From the NCBI RefSeq assembly GCF_042652185.1, contig NZ_JBHSIX010000005.1: a stretch of 64,000 nucleotides of DNA; one strand, 5' to 3'. Of this stretch, positions 28,644 through 36,969 are shown one piece after another (position 1 is the first letter of the stretch; each line of letters begins with the position of its first letter). Source of the DNA: Actinacidiphila fildesensis. GTDB lineage: Bacteria; Actinomycetota; Actinomycetes; Streptomycetales; Streptomycetaceae. The notes beneath the pieces were generated by a model, which was given only the letters and a program-made list of their open reading frames with translations, was not told the DNA's origin and searched no databases. Both the position numbers and the translations under genes were made by a program.

Positions 28644-30533
28644 TTGACCTCGATCGACACCCAGGACACACCCGCCGCCACGCCCCCGCCTCCCCCACCG
28701 GCCGAGATCACCTACACGGGGGAATACTCCGTGAACCCGCTCGGCGAAGTCTCCTTCCGCAAGCTGTGCGAACAGCTCCCGTCAGTCCTGCGACGCATCG
28801 TCGCCATGTCCTGGGACATGGACCGTCGGGCCGTCCTCCTGCTCCTGTCCTGTCAGCTCGTCACCGGAGTGGCCGCAGCGGTCCTCCTGACCGCGACCGC
28901 CAAGGCCATGCGCCCGATCCTCGGCAGCGGTGCTGTCGCTGACCGGCTGCACCAGGCCCTGCCGGCCCTGCTCGTGGTAGCTGCCGCCACCGCGCTCACC
29001 CGCGGGGCCGGCGCCCTGGCCACCTACGCGGAGCGGCGGATCACACCCAGGCTCACCACCGCGACGGACACCGCACTGGTCGAGGCGGTCTGCCGCGTAG
29101 AAGCGGCGGCGTATGCCGTGGACGGGTTCGCCGATCGTCAAGAGGCCGCTGAAATGGGGGTGATGCGCACGCATGTCATGGTCGCCGACGCCCAGCGGTT
29201 CCTGTCGGCCCTGGTCAGAATGATCAGCGCGAGCGCCGTCCTGTCGGTGCTGAACGTGCTGATGCTGCCCCTGCTCCTGCTCGCGGTGCTTCCCGCCGGC
29301 GTCGGCGCGGTGCTCGCCGCACGGGTGGACTACGAGATCCACTACGCGAACGTCGGGGACCGCAACGTGCGGGGCATGATGCGGTGGTGGTCCACCACCC
29401 CGAAGTACGGCGATGAAGTCCGCGCCAACGGAATGACCGACTACCTGTTGTTCTGGTACCGATCGCTGTCCGAGCGGGTCGACGAGCGCACCCTGGCCGC
29501 CGCTCCCCGCACGCTGCGGATCGCCCTGGTGTCCTCGCTCGTGGGCGGGGCATTCCTCATTGCCACTTGGGTCGCTCTCGCCTGGATGGCCGTGACGGGC
29601 CGGGTCGCGCTCGCCATCGCCGCCACAGCGGTCGTCGCCGTCCAGACGACCCTGGCCGCGCTCTCGCAGGTCATCCTCAACGGAGCCGCCGTTTTCCACA
29701 CCAGCCTGTACCTCAGCGACATGCAGGCCTTCCTCGACGACGCGGCCAAGAAGGCCCCCAAGCGCGGCGAGCTGCCCATGCGCGCACCGGTGGACGAGAT
29801 CCGGCTGGAAGAGGCCACCTACCAGTACCCCGGCAAGGACAAGCCGGCCGTCGACGGCGTGTCCCTGACCCTGCGACGCGGGGACATCCTCGCGATCGTC
29901 GGCGTGAACGGCTCAGGCAAGAGCACCCTGACCCGCCTGATCACCGGCATCTACCTCGCCGACAAAGGCCGCGTCACCTGGAACGGCTCGGACCTGGCCG
30001 CCGTCGATCCAGCAAGCGTCTGGGCCTGCACCGGACTGGTCCCGCAAATCTTCGCGCAATGGCCCCTACGGGTCCGCGAGAACGTGACACTGGGGCAGCC
30101 CCGCACCTTCGACGACTCGCCCGTATGGAAAGCAGTCGACGCGGTCGGCATGCGGGAAGCTGTCGAAGACCTGCCTCACGGACTCGACACGCTCCTCGCC
30201 AGGGAAGTCTTCGGCGGCGCCGAACTGTCCGGCGGCCAATGGCAACGACTTGCCTGCTCACGAGCGCTGTACCGACGACCCTCCCTGCTGATCCTCGACG
30301 AACCCACCTCCCAAATGGACCCACGAGGCGAGCACCAGATCTTCGAAGAGATCAAATCCATCTCAGGGGACCGCATCACGATCGTCGTCACTCACCGGCT
30401 GGAGAACACGAAGGTGGCCGACCACATCGTGGTCATGGAACACGGCCGCATCACCGAGCAGGGCCACTACGACGACCTCGTGCACGCCGGTGGCACCTTC
30501 GCCGAACTCCTCCGACTTGCCCAAGACCGGTAG
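28644..30533 (+). CDS. ABC exporter, fused permease and ATPase
   Basis: Half-transporter of 629 residues with an N-terminal six-helix membrane domain (about residues 60-350) and a C-terminal ATPase. The ATPase shows Walker A GVNGSGKST, Q-loop TGLVPQIF, signature ELSGGQWQR, Walker B LLILDEPTSQMD and the H-loop THR. It probably homodimerises to export a peptide or small molecule. A Pro-rich N-terminus (residues 10-20) is unusual. It starts at TTG 28644 with GGAGGACAGCAG before it. No biosynthetic genes accompany it, so the cargo is unknown. Confidence 0.88.
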   Translation: MTSIDTQDTPAATPPPPPPAEITYTGEYSVNPLGEVSFRKLCEQLPSVLRRIVAMSWDMDRRAVLLLLSCQLVTGVAAAVLLTATAKAMRPILGSGAVADRLHQALPALLVVAAATALTRGAGALATYAERRITPRLTTATDTALVEAVCRVEAAAYAVDGFADRQEAAEMGVMRTHVMVADAQRFLSALVRMISASAVLSVLNVLMLPLLLLAVLPAGVGAVLAARVDYEIHYANVGDRNVRGMMRWWSTTPKYGDEVRANGMTDYLLFWYRSLSERVDERTLAAAPRTLRIALVSSLVGGAFLIATWVALAWMAVTGRVALAIAATAVVAVQTTLAALSQVILNGAAVFHTSLYLSDMQAFLDDAAKKAPKRGELPMRAPVDEIRLEEATYQYPGKDKPAVDGVSLTLRRGDILAIVGVNGSGKSTLTRLITGIYLADKGRVTWNGSDLAAVDPASVWACTGLVPQIFAQWPLRVRENVTLGQPRTFDDSPVWKAVDAVGMREAVEDLPHGLDTLLAREVFGGAELSGGQWQRLACSRALYRRPSLLILDEPTSQMDPRGEHQIFEEIKSISGDRITIVVTHRLENTKVADHIVVMEHGRITEQGHYDDLVHAGGTFAELLRLAQDR

Positions 30534-30551
30534 CTGGTCGTCAGCCAATGC

Positions 30552-30933
30552 CTAGGATCCGCGACGGCGGACCAGGAGCCGTGCGCGGCCGTCGGGGACC
30601 GCGACCACGGGCGGGCGGCCGACCAGGTTGTATCCGGAGGCCATCGACACGTGGTAGGCGCCGGCGACCGGTACGGCGACGAACGTTCGCTGCGCGCTCC
30701 GCTTGACGGACACCACGTCGTAGAGCGCGACTCCGGCAGGTCCGACGACCGCTCGGCCGGGTTCGATGGTCAGCCGTGGCAGCGGCAGCCCCGATCGGGC
30801 GCAGCCGTCGGCCAGTTCATGGCGGATCCGGTCCGCGAGCGTGGTGATGTCGAGCGCGCTCTCCCCCGGCCCGTACGGAACCGCGTGTCCGCCACCGAGG
30901 TCCAGTTCGGGCAGCGCGACGCCGTGCAGACAT
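30552..30933 (-). pseudogene. lysA-like PLP decarboxylase relic with internal deletion
   Basis: The fragment keeps one frame: LPELDLGGGHAVPYGPGESA, then LTIEPGRAVVGPAGVALYDV, then RTFVAVPVAGAYHVSMASGY and a normal C-terminus VGRPPVVAVPDGRARLLVRR. These are segments of diaminopimelate/ornithine decarboxylase-type enzymes. The first half is absent. The junction FVAV-PVAGAY skips the stretch that normally holds the GGMSDNPRP-type segment, consistent with deletion between short VAV-encoding repeats. It cannot be functional. Confidence 0.7.
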
Positions 30934-31067
30934 GAAGGGCCTCCTCAGCCGATCAGCAGGTTCACGCAGGACACGACGGCCGCGATGCCGGCCACGCGCA
31001 GGACACCGACGCTCTGCGGATCCCAGGAGCTCCAGGACCCGGAGGTGCCGTCGGAGAGCGGAACGGT
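30934..31067. other. Short relic-like interval
   Basis: On the minus strand about 20 codons (GVLRVAGIAAVVSCVNLLIG then stop) look like the end of a membrane protein whose upstream part is gone. Nothing else is seen. Confidence 0.25.
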
Positions 31068-31967
31068 TCAGGTGCGGGTCAGTGCGGCGGTGATGAAGCG
31101 GGCGGCGCGGTCCAGGGCCGCGTCGGCCTCGTCCAGCAGGCCCTCGAAGGCCTGGAAGACGTGGGGGACGTCGGCGGTGATGTCGAGCTGGACGTCGACC
31201 CCGGCAGCGGCCGCCCGGACGGCGAACCGGGTGGAGTCGTCCAGCAGGACCTCGTTGGAGCCGGCCTGGAGCAGCAGCGGTGGCAGCCCGGTCAGGTCGG
31301 CGTGGAGGGCCGGGCTCAGCAGCGGCTGGTCGGGGTCCTGTCCGGCCAGGTAGTGGGCGAAGACGGTGGTCAGGTCCGCGCGGGTGAAGAGTGGGTCGGC
31401 GTCGTGCTTGGTGGTCATGCTCTCGCCCGAGCGAGTGGCGTCCAGGCCCGGGGAGAAGGCGACCGCGGCGGCCGGCATCGGCAGTCCGGCCTCGCGGGCG
31501 GTGAGCAGGGTGGTGATGCTGAGACCGCCGCCGGCCGACTCCCCGGCCAGGACGATCTGCTCGGCCGGAACGCCCTGGTCGAGCAGGTCGCGGTAGGCGG
31601 CGAGGCCGTCCTCGACGGCAGCGGGGAAGGGGTGCTCGGGGGCGAGCCGGTAGTCGACCGAGACGGCGCGGACGCCGGTGCGGCGCACCAGCGCGGCGGT
31701 AAGTTGCAGGGCCGTGGCGGGTGAGCCGAGGACCCAGCATCCGCCGTGGAAGTAGATGATCGTCCCGGTGGCGGGGCTGCCCTCGGGCTCGACGGTCAGG
31801 GCGGGACGGCCGCCGAGGACGGAGGGGGTGACGGTCACCCCGGCCGGGGCCGGGCCCGAGGTCATCTGGGTTTCGAAGTCCTTGCGCAGTTGCTCCGGCG
31901 GGAGGCTGCCGTCGAACGGGGCCTGCCGCATCAGGGTGTCGATTGTCGCGCGCTGTGCCTTGCTCAT
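31068..31967 (-). CDS. Alpha/beta hydrolase, HSL-type esterase
   Basis: Esterase/lipase of 299 residues in the hormone-sensitive-lipase family. The HGGCW oxyanion motif (family HGGG, here with Cys), the nucleophile in GESAGGG, an SNEVLLDD segment with the likely Asp, and the late His in DVPHVFQAF are all present. ATG 31967 follows GGAGGATCGC. It is divergent from a MarR regulator, and the shared 80-bp region carries two matching dyads, so the regulator probably controls this gene in response to a ligand such as an ester or phenolic compound. Confidence 0.9.
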   Translation of the reverse strand: MSKAQRATIDTLMRQAPFDGSLPPEQLRKDFETQMTSGPAPAGVTVTPSVLGGRPALTVEPEGSPATGTIIYFHGGCWVLGSPATALQLTAALVRRTGVRAVSVDYRLAPEHPFPAAVEDGLAAYRDLLDQGVPAEQIVLAGESAGGGLSITTLLTAREAGLPMPAAAVAFSPGLDATRSGESMTTKHDADPLFTRADLTTVFAHYLAGQDPDQPLLSPALHADLTGLPPLLLQAGSNEVLLDDSTRFAVRAAAAGVDVQLDITADVPHVFQAFEGLLDEADAALDRAARFITAALTRT

Positions 31968-31999
31968 GCGATCCTCCAGATGAGTGCTGTTCTTCACTA

Positions 32000-32027
32000 G
32001 GAACTATATTCCTAGGAATATCATTCC
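32000..32027. promoter_or_regulatory. Double operator for the MarR regulator
   Basis: Two 13-bp dyads, GGAACTATATTCC (32000-32012) and GGAATATCATTCC (32015-32027), lie side by side and share a central TTCCTAGGAA palindrome. They sit in the divergent promoter region between the esterase and the MarR gene. This is an AT-rich island in high-GC DNA. Confidence 0.7.
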
Positions 32028-32046
32028 CGAGAATCTGGAGCAGAGT

Positions 32047-32499
32047 GTGACCGACCTCACGCAGGTGTTCATGGATCTCGTCCGCTACGAGACCAGGCTC
32101 TACAACGCGCTGGGCGAACGACTGCGCGCCGAGCACGGTCTGACGATGGGCCAGTTCGAGTTCCTGCGCATCATCGACAGTCGGGACGCCTGCCGGGTCA
32201 ACGACCTGGCCGAGGAGGCCGCCATCACCGTCGGGGCAACCAGCAAGGCGGTGGACCGCTTGGAGGCCGCCGGCTGGGTGGTCCGGCGACCCAATCCCAG
32301 CAACCGCCGCTCGTCACTGCTGGAACTGACCCCCGATGGCGGCACGCTGCTGGCCGCCGCCACGCCCACTTTCGAGGACGGGCTGCGCTCCTGGCTCGCC
32401 GAGCCGCTGACGTCCGGCTCGCTGGAGCGGTTGGCCTCCACCGTCGCCCTGCTACGCAGGACGCTGGAGGACGCCTCGGCGGGAATGCCTGCCGGCTAG
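32047..32499 (+). CDS. MarR family transcriptional regulator
   Basis: Winged-helix dimeric repressor of 150 residues. The recognition region reads VNDLAEEAAITVGATSKAVD with the wing RRPNPSNRRSSLLELT. It starts at GTG 32047 with GGAG six bases upstream. Its gene is divergent from the esterase and flanked by the double GGAA-TTCC operator, so it probably represses both itself and the esterase. The ligand is unknown. Confidence 0.92.
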   Translation: MTDLTQVFMDLVRYETRLYNALGERLRAEHGLTMGQFEFLRIIDSRDACRVNDLAEEAAITVGATSKAVDRLEAAGWVVRRPNPSNRRSSLLELTPDGGTLLAAATPTFEDGLRSWLAEPLTSGSLERLASTVALLRRTLEDASAGMPAG

Positions 32500-32679
32500 C
32501 AGCGTGTCCCAGCAATGGGCTACCCGCCCGTGTTTCGCGATCATTCGTGCGGGAGATGGTGGTCTGCGTAGTGGGGACGGGTTGTTCGAGGTCGAGCCGG
32601 CCGAAAGAGTCGGTCGCAGGGCCGTGGGGCGGTGGTGGACAGGCGGTTCCGGGCGTTCGACCCGCACCACGCGGACGCA
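32500..32679. other. Non-coding or decayed stretch after marR
   Basis: No supported gene. It runs into a transposase fragment and may be part of the same decayed element, but no terminal inverted repeat was identified. Confidence 0.3.
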
Positions 32680-32815
32680 TCCCGGCGAACGCCGCCCTCA
32701 AGGAACGGATGGGCCGCAAGCTGCGGACCACACCAGGCAAGGCCGCCTACTGCCGCCGCAAGCCCATCGTCGAACCGTCCTCGGACAGATCATGACCTGC
32801 CACAACGGCGCCTAG
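32680..32815 (+). mobile_element. IS1182-type transposase C-terminal relic
   Basis: ALKERMGRKLRTTPGKAAYC then RRKPIVEP matches the conserved end of IS1182-family transposases (typically LRTKPGRAAYARRKxxVEPVFGQI). The expected GQI follows in another frame, so a frameshift is present. Only about 45 codons remain. It marks a past insertion between marR and the ABC genes. Confidence 0.6.
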
Positions 32816-33163
32816 CTTTCCGGTGCGGGCGGTTCCCCGATCGGGAACAGGATCGGGGAGAGCAGATGCTGACTGCGGTCCGGTGACGGCTCGTTACGCA
32901 GCTGGGCCACGATCGCGGCACGCATCCCACCGATCATCTCGGCGAGTTCGTCCTGGCTGAGCCACAGCGCATGCTGCCGGTAGCCCACCGAGTCGGCGGC
33001 GGGGTCGGCGTGGTCACGCTCGAGATAGACGTTGAACTCGGCGTCCGCGACGTCCTCGACGCGGCGGGCAGCGGAGCGTAGAAACGCCCGGGCGGCGTAC
33101 GCCGACGCGGTGTCGGGTACGCCGCCCTGGGGCGGGAGGAGTTGCGGGAAGGGGCCCGCGTCG
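32812..33163 (-). pseudogene. ArsR-type regulator C-terminal relic
   Basis: Around 115 codons without an N-terminal helix-turn-helix encode RVEDVADAEFNVYLERDHAD, YRQHALWLSQDELAEMIGGM and a tail LLSPILFPIGEPP. This resembles the C-terminal half of a streptomycete ArsR/HTH regulator. It begins just after the ABC permease stop and ends against the transposase relic, so an insertion or deletion probably removed the DNA-binding part. Confidence 0.45.
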
Positions 33164-33172
33164 TCATGGCGG

Positions 33173-33964
33173 TTACTTGGGGTCCTGGTTGAACTTCGAG
33201 GTCGACCAGAAGTATCCGAGTACGGTCAGGCCCAGGCTCCAGGCGATGGTGAGCCATCCGTTGTTGCCGATCCCGGTGCCGAGCAGCAGGCCGCGCAGCG
33301 TCTCGATGGCCGGGGTGAAGGGCTGGTATTCGGCGATCGGCTGGAACCAGCCCGGCATGGTGTCGATCGGGATGAAGGCGCTGGAGAAGAGCGGCAGCAG
33401 GATCATCGGCAGTGCGTTGTTGCTGGCGGCCTCGGCGTTCGGACTGATCAGGCCCATGCCGACGGCGATCCAGGTGAGCGCCATGGCGAAGAGCACGAGC
33501 AGCCCGAACGCCGCCAGCCACTCCAGGACGGTGGCGTCCGTGGACCGGAAGCCGATGGCCATGGCGACGGCGCCGACGAGGACCACACTCATGACCGACT
33601 GCAGCACGCTGCCGACGACGTGCCCGACGAGCACCGAGCCACGGTGGATCGCCATCGTGCGGAAGCGGGCGATGATGCCCTCGGTCATGTCGTTGGAGAC
33701 CGACACCGCGGTCCCGACCACGGTTCCGCCGATGGTCATCAGCAGGATGCCCGGGACGATGTAGGCGATGTAGTCGGAGCGGTCGGCGCCGCCGCCACCG
33801 ATGCCCGCGCTCATCACATCGCCGAAGATGTAGACGAAGAGCAGCAACAGCATGATCGGCGTGAGCAGCAGGTTCAGGGTGAGGGACGGGTAGCGCCGGG
33901 CGTGCAGGAGGTTGCGGCGCAGCATCGTGTTCGAGTCGCGGACGGCGAGGGAGAAGGCACTCAT
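33173..33964 (-). CDS. ABC-2 type permease, DrrB family
   Basis: Membrane subunit of a daunorubicin-type exporter, 263 residues with six predicted helices. Characteristic parts are LLLTPIMLLLLFVYIFGDVM, the Glu-rich turn NDMTEGIIARFRTMAIHRG and the SNNALPMILLPLFSSAFIP segment. Its ATG at 33964 overlaps the end of the ATPase gene by four bases, which indicates coupling. The cargo is unknown. Confidence 0.92.
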   Translation of the reverse strand: MSAFSLAVRDSNTMLRRNLLHARRYPSLTLNLLLTPIMLLLLFVYIFGDVMSAGIGGGGADRSDYIAYIVPGILLMTIGGTVVGTAVSVSNDMTEGIIARFRTMAIHRGSVLVGHVVGSVLQSVMSVVLVGAVAMAIGFRSTDATVLEWLAAFGLLVLFAMALTWIAVGMGLISPNAEAASNNALPMILLPLFSSAFIPIDTMPGWFQPIAEYQPFTPAIETLRGLLLGTGIGNNGWLTIAWSLGLTVLGYFWSTSKFNQDPK

Positions 33965-34962
33965 CGGACGGTCTCCTTGGACTGGTTGGGGACGTTGTTC
34001 CCGCCGGTCAGGGCGAAGAAGACGTCGTCGAGGTCGGGGGTGTGCACGGTCAGCTCGTCCGCCTCGATCTCGGCCGCGTCCAGCCAGTCGAGGATGACGC
34101 GCAGCTCGCGCTGACTGCCGTCGCAGAGGATCTGCAGCGCCAGCGCCTCGTCGTCCCGCGTGACCTCACGCAGGGCGACGGCGGCGGCCTGGTACACGGC
34201 CGGATCGGAGAACCGCAGCCGGACATGACCACCCGGAATGAGCCGCTTCAGCTCATCCGCGGTGCCCTCGGCGGCGATCTTCCCGTCGTTGAGCACCGCG
34301 ATACGGTCAGCGAGCTCGTCGGCCTCGTCCAGGTACTGGGTGGTGAGGAAGACGGTGACGCCGTCGGAGACCAACTCGCGGATGATCCCCCACATGTTGT
34401 GCCGGCTGCGCGGGTCGAGACCGGTGGTCGGCTCGTCGAGGAAGATGATCCGCGGGTTCCCGACCAGCGTCATGGCGATGTCGAGGCGCCGCTTCATACC
34501 GCCCGAGTAGGTGGAGGCCGGCTTCTTCGCCGCCTCCACCAGATCGAAGCGCTCCAGCAGCTCGGCGGCGACCCGCCGCCCCTCCTGCTTCGACAGGTGG
34601 TGCAGATCCGCCATCAGGAGCATGTTCTCCTCACCCGTGATCAGACCGTCAACGGCCGAGAACTGCCCGGTGACACCGATCGCGGCACGCACCGCCTGCG
34701 GATCGGCGGCCAGGTCGTGGCCCCCGACCTGGGCCTGACCGCCGTCGGCGGTGATGAGCGTGGAGAGGATCTTGACGGCGGTGGTCTTGCCGGCGCCGTT
34801 CGGGCCGAGCAGCGCGAAGACGGTACCCGCCGGGATGCGCAGGTCGATCCCGTCGAGCACGAGCTTGTCGCCGTAGGACTTGCGCAGGCCGACGGCGGAG
34901 ACGGCGGCGGGCGGCTTCTGACCGTCGCCACTATTGGACATGGGCATGACAGATGAAGGCAT
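33961..34962 (-). CDS. ABC transporter ATPase, DrrA family
   Basis: ATP-binding subunit of 333 residues. Walker A LLGPNGAGKTT, Q-loop TGQFSAVD, signature TYSGGMKRRLD, Walker B IIFLDEPTTGLD and the H-loop as Gln (LTTQYLDEADELADRI) follow the DrrA pattern. A C-terminal regulatory domain (ELTVHTPDLDDVFFALTGG) is intact. It starts at ATG 34962 behind GGGAGAGG. It pairs with the following permease and probably exports a drug-like molecule. Confidence 0.94.
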   Translation of the reverse strand: MPSSVMPMSNSGDGQKPPAAVSAVGLRKSYGDKLVLDGIDLRIPAGTVFALLGPNGAGKTTAVKILSTLITADGGQAQVGGHDLAADPQAVRAAIGVTGQFSAVDGLITGEENMLLMADLHHLSKQEGRRVAAELLERFDLVEAAKKPASTYSGGMKRRLDIAMTLVGNPRIIFLDEPTTGLDPRSRHNMWGIIRELVSDGVTVFLTTQYLDEADELADRIAVLNDGKIAAEGTADELKRLIPGGHVRLRFSDPAVYQAAAVALREVTRDDEALALQILCDGSQRELRVILDWLDAAEIEADELTVHTPDLDDVFFALTGGNNVPNQSKETVR

Positions 34963-35008
34963 GGGCCTCTCCCGATCGAAGGCTGGAACGGAGCAACTGG
35001 ATGAAGTG

Positions 35009-35047
35009 ACTGGAAGGGAGTACTGGAAGGGAGTACTGGAAGGGAGT
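35009..35047. repeat. Three tandem 13-bp repeats
   Basis: Three perfect copies of ACTGGAAGGGAGT run from 35009 to 35047, between the DUF4097 stop and the ABC ATPase start. On the transcribed strand they would form a CT-rich leader of the ABC mRNA. Copy number could vary by slippage. Confidence 0.85.
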
Positions 35048-35060
35048 GCGGGGCGGACTG

Positions 35061-35906
35061 TCAGGCGCGGGCGCGGCGGATGTCGATGTTGCCCCAGCGG
35101 GTCCGGGCGCGGACCTCGACGGTGTCCTCGGTCTTCTCCGGAGCCTCGGAGGCGTCGAGCGCGTTGCGTACCTGCCCGCGGCCGGAGCTGACGTCGAGCC
35201 AAGCCGCGGTGCCCGCACGGATACCGATGTCGATGGCGCCGTAGTTGGTCTCCAACTGGACATTCCCACGGGCGACTTCGGCGACGCGCAGGGTGCCGTT
35301 CGCGGTGGTGGCGGCGACCGAGCCCTCGGCGCGCTCGATGGTGATGTCGCCGTTGGAGCCGCTGACCCGGAGGTCGCCGGTCGCGGTGCCGACGGTCGTG
35401 GTGCCGTGCGAGTTCTTCAGGACGGCGGTGCCGTTGACGGTGCCGACGCGCAGGCTGCCGGAACTGGTGGTGACCTCGGCGGAGCCCTCGACGTGGTCCA
35501 CGGTGATGGAGCCGTGGGACGCGGTCAGGTGCAGCGGCCCGGTCGTGTCGAGGCGGACGTCGCCGGACGAGGTCTTCACGCGGACCTCGCCGAGCCGGCC
35601 CTCGCCGAGCACCTGGGTCCAGGAGCCGGTCATGTCGACGCGTGAGCCGGTGGGCAGCTCGACCGTCACGTCGACGGCGCCGGTGGCCCCGACGAGATAG
35701 CGCGTCTTGGGTGTCCTGATGGTCAGGACACCGCCCGAGTAGGTGACCTCGGTCTGCTCGGCGGCCCGTACGTCCTTGTCCTTCTTCGGGTCGCGGGGAG
35801 TCACGTCCACGACGGTGTCGGCGCGGTCGGCCGCGGCGAACTGGATGGATCCCGCGTCCACGCGGGCGTTGACCGAGATCGGCTGGGGAGTGTCGAAAGC
35901 AGGCAT
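35061..35906 (-). CDS. DUF4097 beta-helix-like protein
   Basis: A 281-residue protein of repeated short beta strands, for example KTSSGDVRLDTTGPLHLTAS, VTTSSGSLRVGTVNGTAVLK and SGSNGDITIERAEGSVAATT. These SGxV/GxI repeats are typical of DUF4097/DUF4098 proteins, which fold as a beta-solenoid. It lacks a signal peptide. In streptomycetes such genes often accompany an RHH protein and an ABC exporter, as here. Function unknown; start ATG 35906. Confidence 0.85.
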   Translation of the reverse strand: MPAFDTPQPISVNARVDAGSIQFAAADRADTVVDVTPRDPKKDKDVRAAEQTEVTYSGGVLTIRTPKTRYLVGATGAVDVTVELPTGSRVDMTGSWTQVLGEGRLGEVRVKTSSGDVRLDTTGPLHLTASHGSITVDHVEGSAEVTTSSGSLRVGTVNGTAVLKNSHGTTTVGTATGDLRVSGSNGDITIERAEGSVAATTANGTLRVAEVARGNVQLETNYGAIDIGIRAGTAAWLDVSSGRGQVRNALDASEAPEKTEDTVEVRARTRWGNIDIRRARA

Positions 35907-35995
35907 GGCTGTCCCGTCCTCTTGGGTCGTCCTGGGTTTTCGTGGCGTCCCCGCTGGTGGGACGTGGTGTGAGTGGAAGTGTTCTGAAGGGCTGG

Positions 35996-36514
35996 TCAGT
36001 GCACCCAGCCCGTGAAGCTCTGGCCGATGGTCCTGGTCTTCCCGGGAGTACGGGGGGTGGTGGCGTCGCCCGTGTCGACCGCGGCCGACACGACCCGTAC
36101 GAGCCATGCGTTGACAGAGAGGCCCTCGCGTGCCGCGGCGTCCTCGGCACGGTTCTTGAGATGGGCGGGCAGGCGCAGATTGACGCGGGCGGTGCCGCCC
36201 TCGTCCGTGTCGGCGGGGACCGGGGCCGGTGCGGGCGCCGGTGCGTCGAGGGGTTCGCTCCGGTCCTCGTGCTGCGGCAGCATCACGACGAAGTCGGGGT
36301 CGAGACCGCGCAGTCGTACGTCGACCGAGCCGGGGGCGAGTTCACGGGTGACCTCGGCCATGGCGGCGGACAGCACATTGAGCATGGTCAGGCGGGTGGC
36401 CGACTCCAGCGGCGCGGTCAGCCGCTCGGCGAGCTCGCGGGCTTCGTCACCCCCGGCTTCGGCGGCCACCGCCAGTTCCCTGCGGAGTGTTTCGACGTAC
36501 GGCGTGAGGTCCAT
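35996..36514 (-). CDS. RHH (HicB/Arc-like) DNA-binding protein
   Basis: A 172-residue protein. The C-terminal part ARVNLRLPAHLKNRAEDAAA followed by REGLSVNAWLVRVV is a ribbon-helix-helix domain of the HicB antitoxin type. The N-terminal helix-rich part (ETLRRELAVAAEAGGDEARE) may bind a partner. A Pro/Ala linker lies between. No HicA toxin gene is adjacent, so it is more likely a regulator of the DUF4097-ABC genes. The ATG at 36514 lacks a ribosome site and lies six bases from a -10 element embedded in palindromes. Confidence 0.82.
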   Translation of the reverse strand: MDLTPYVETLRRELAVAAEAGGDEARELAERLTAPLESATRLTMLNVLSAAMAEVTRELAPGSVDVRLRGLDPDFVVMLPQHEDRSEPLDAPAPAPAPVPADTDEGGTARVNLRLPAHLKNRAEDAAAREGLSVNAWLVRVVSAAVDTGDATTPRTPGKTRTIGQSFTGWVH

Positions 36515-36520
36515 GACGCA

Positions 36521-36574
36521 ATAGTGGCACCACTATGGCGCCATTGGCAAGCACAAAGGCGCCACCCGTGGCGC
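36521..36574 (-). promoter_or_regulatory. Leaderless promoter with nested operators
   Basis: Reading on the minus strand, TTGCCA (36545-36550) and CACTAT (36521-36526) form a promoter with an 18-bp spacer. The spacer and flanks hold TAGTGG-CA-CCACTA (36522-36535) and ATGGCGCCAT (36535-36544). A further GCGCCAC-CC-GTGGCGC dyad lies at 36559-36574. This layout suits autorepression by the RHH protein. Confidence 0.6.
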
Positions 36575-36969
36575 GTGGCATGGCCGAGGAACGACAGACA
36601 GGTACGTCATTGCAGGTCAAGGGCGTACGGGAGAGGGCGGGGGTTCATGGCGCCAGATTGTCGCGGAGTGGCGCCAAGCGGTGCCATCGCTCCTTGCCAG
36701 TCGGTGGTCACCGTTCCGGGAGTGAGCGCGGGCACGGCCACGGGCGTCCCGCCGCGGCGCAGGGCGACGGTGGTGTACAGACCGCGCCCTGCGGCCGACT
36801 TGCCGGCGGCCGGCTTCCGCGCCGCCGACTTTCCGGGAGGCCGGCAGGCCGCACCCGGATGGCGCCGAACGGAATGCCGTCGGCGGACGCCCGTGGTGTG
36901 CTGGCTCCGGCGCAGGCCGTCATCGGGGCGGCGGGGAGGAACCGGAAAAGCCACACGGAGGAGACCCCC
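36575..36969. other. Intergenic stretch without a clear gene
   Basis: A minus-strand frame ends at 36607 with GLYTTVALRRGGTPVAVPAL preceded by Lys/Ala repeats, which may be a relic, but no start or ribosome site supports it. Nothing else is recognised. Confidence 0.3.

Noticed and set aside
35996..36514. HicAB toxin-antitoxin system
   Set aside because: The RHH domain resembles HicB, but no HicA toxin gene lies next to it.
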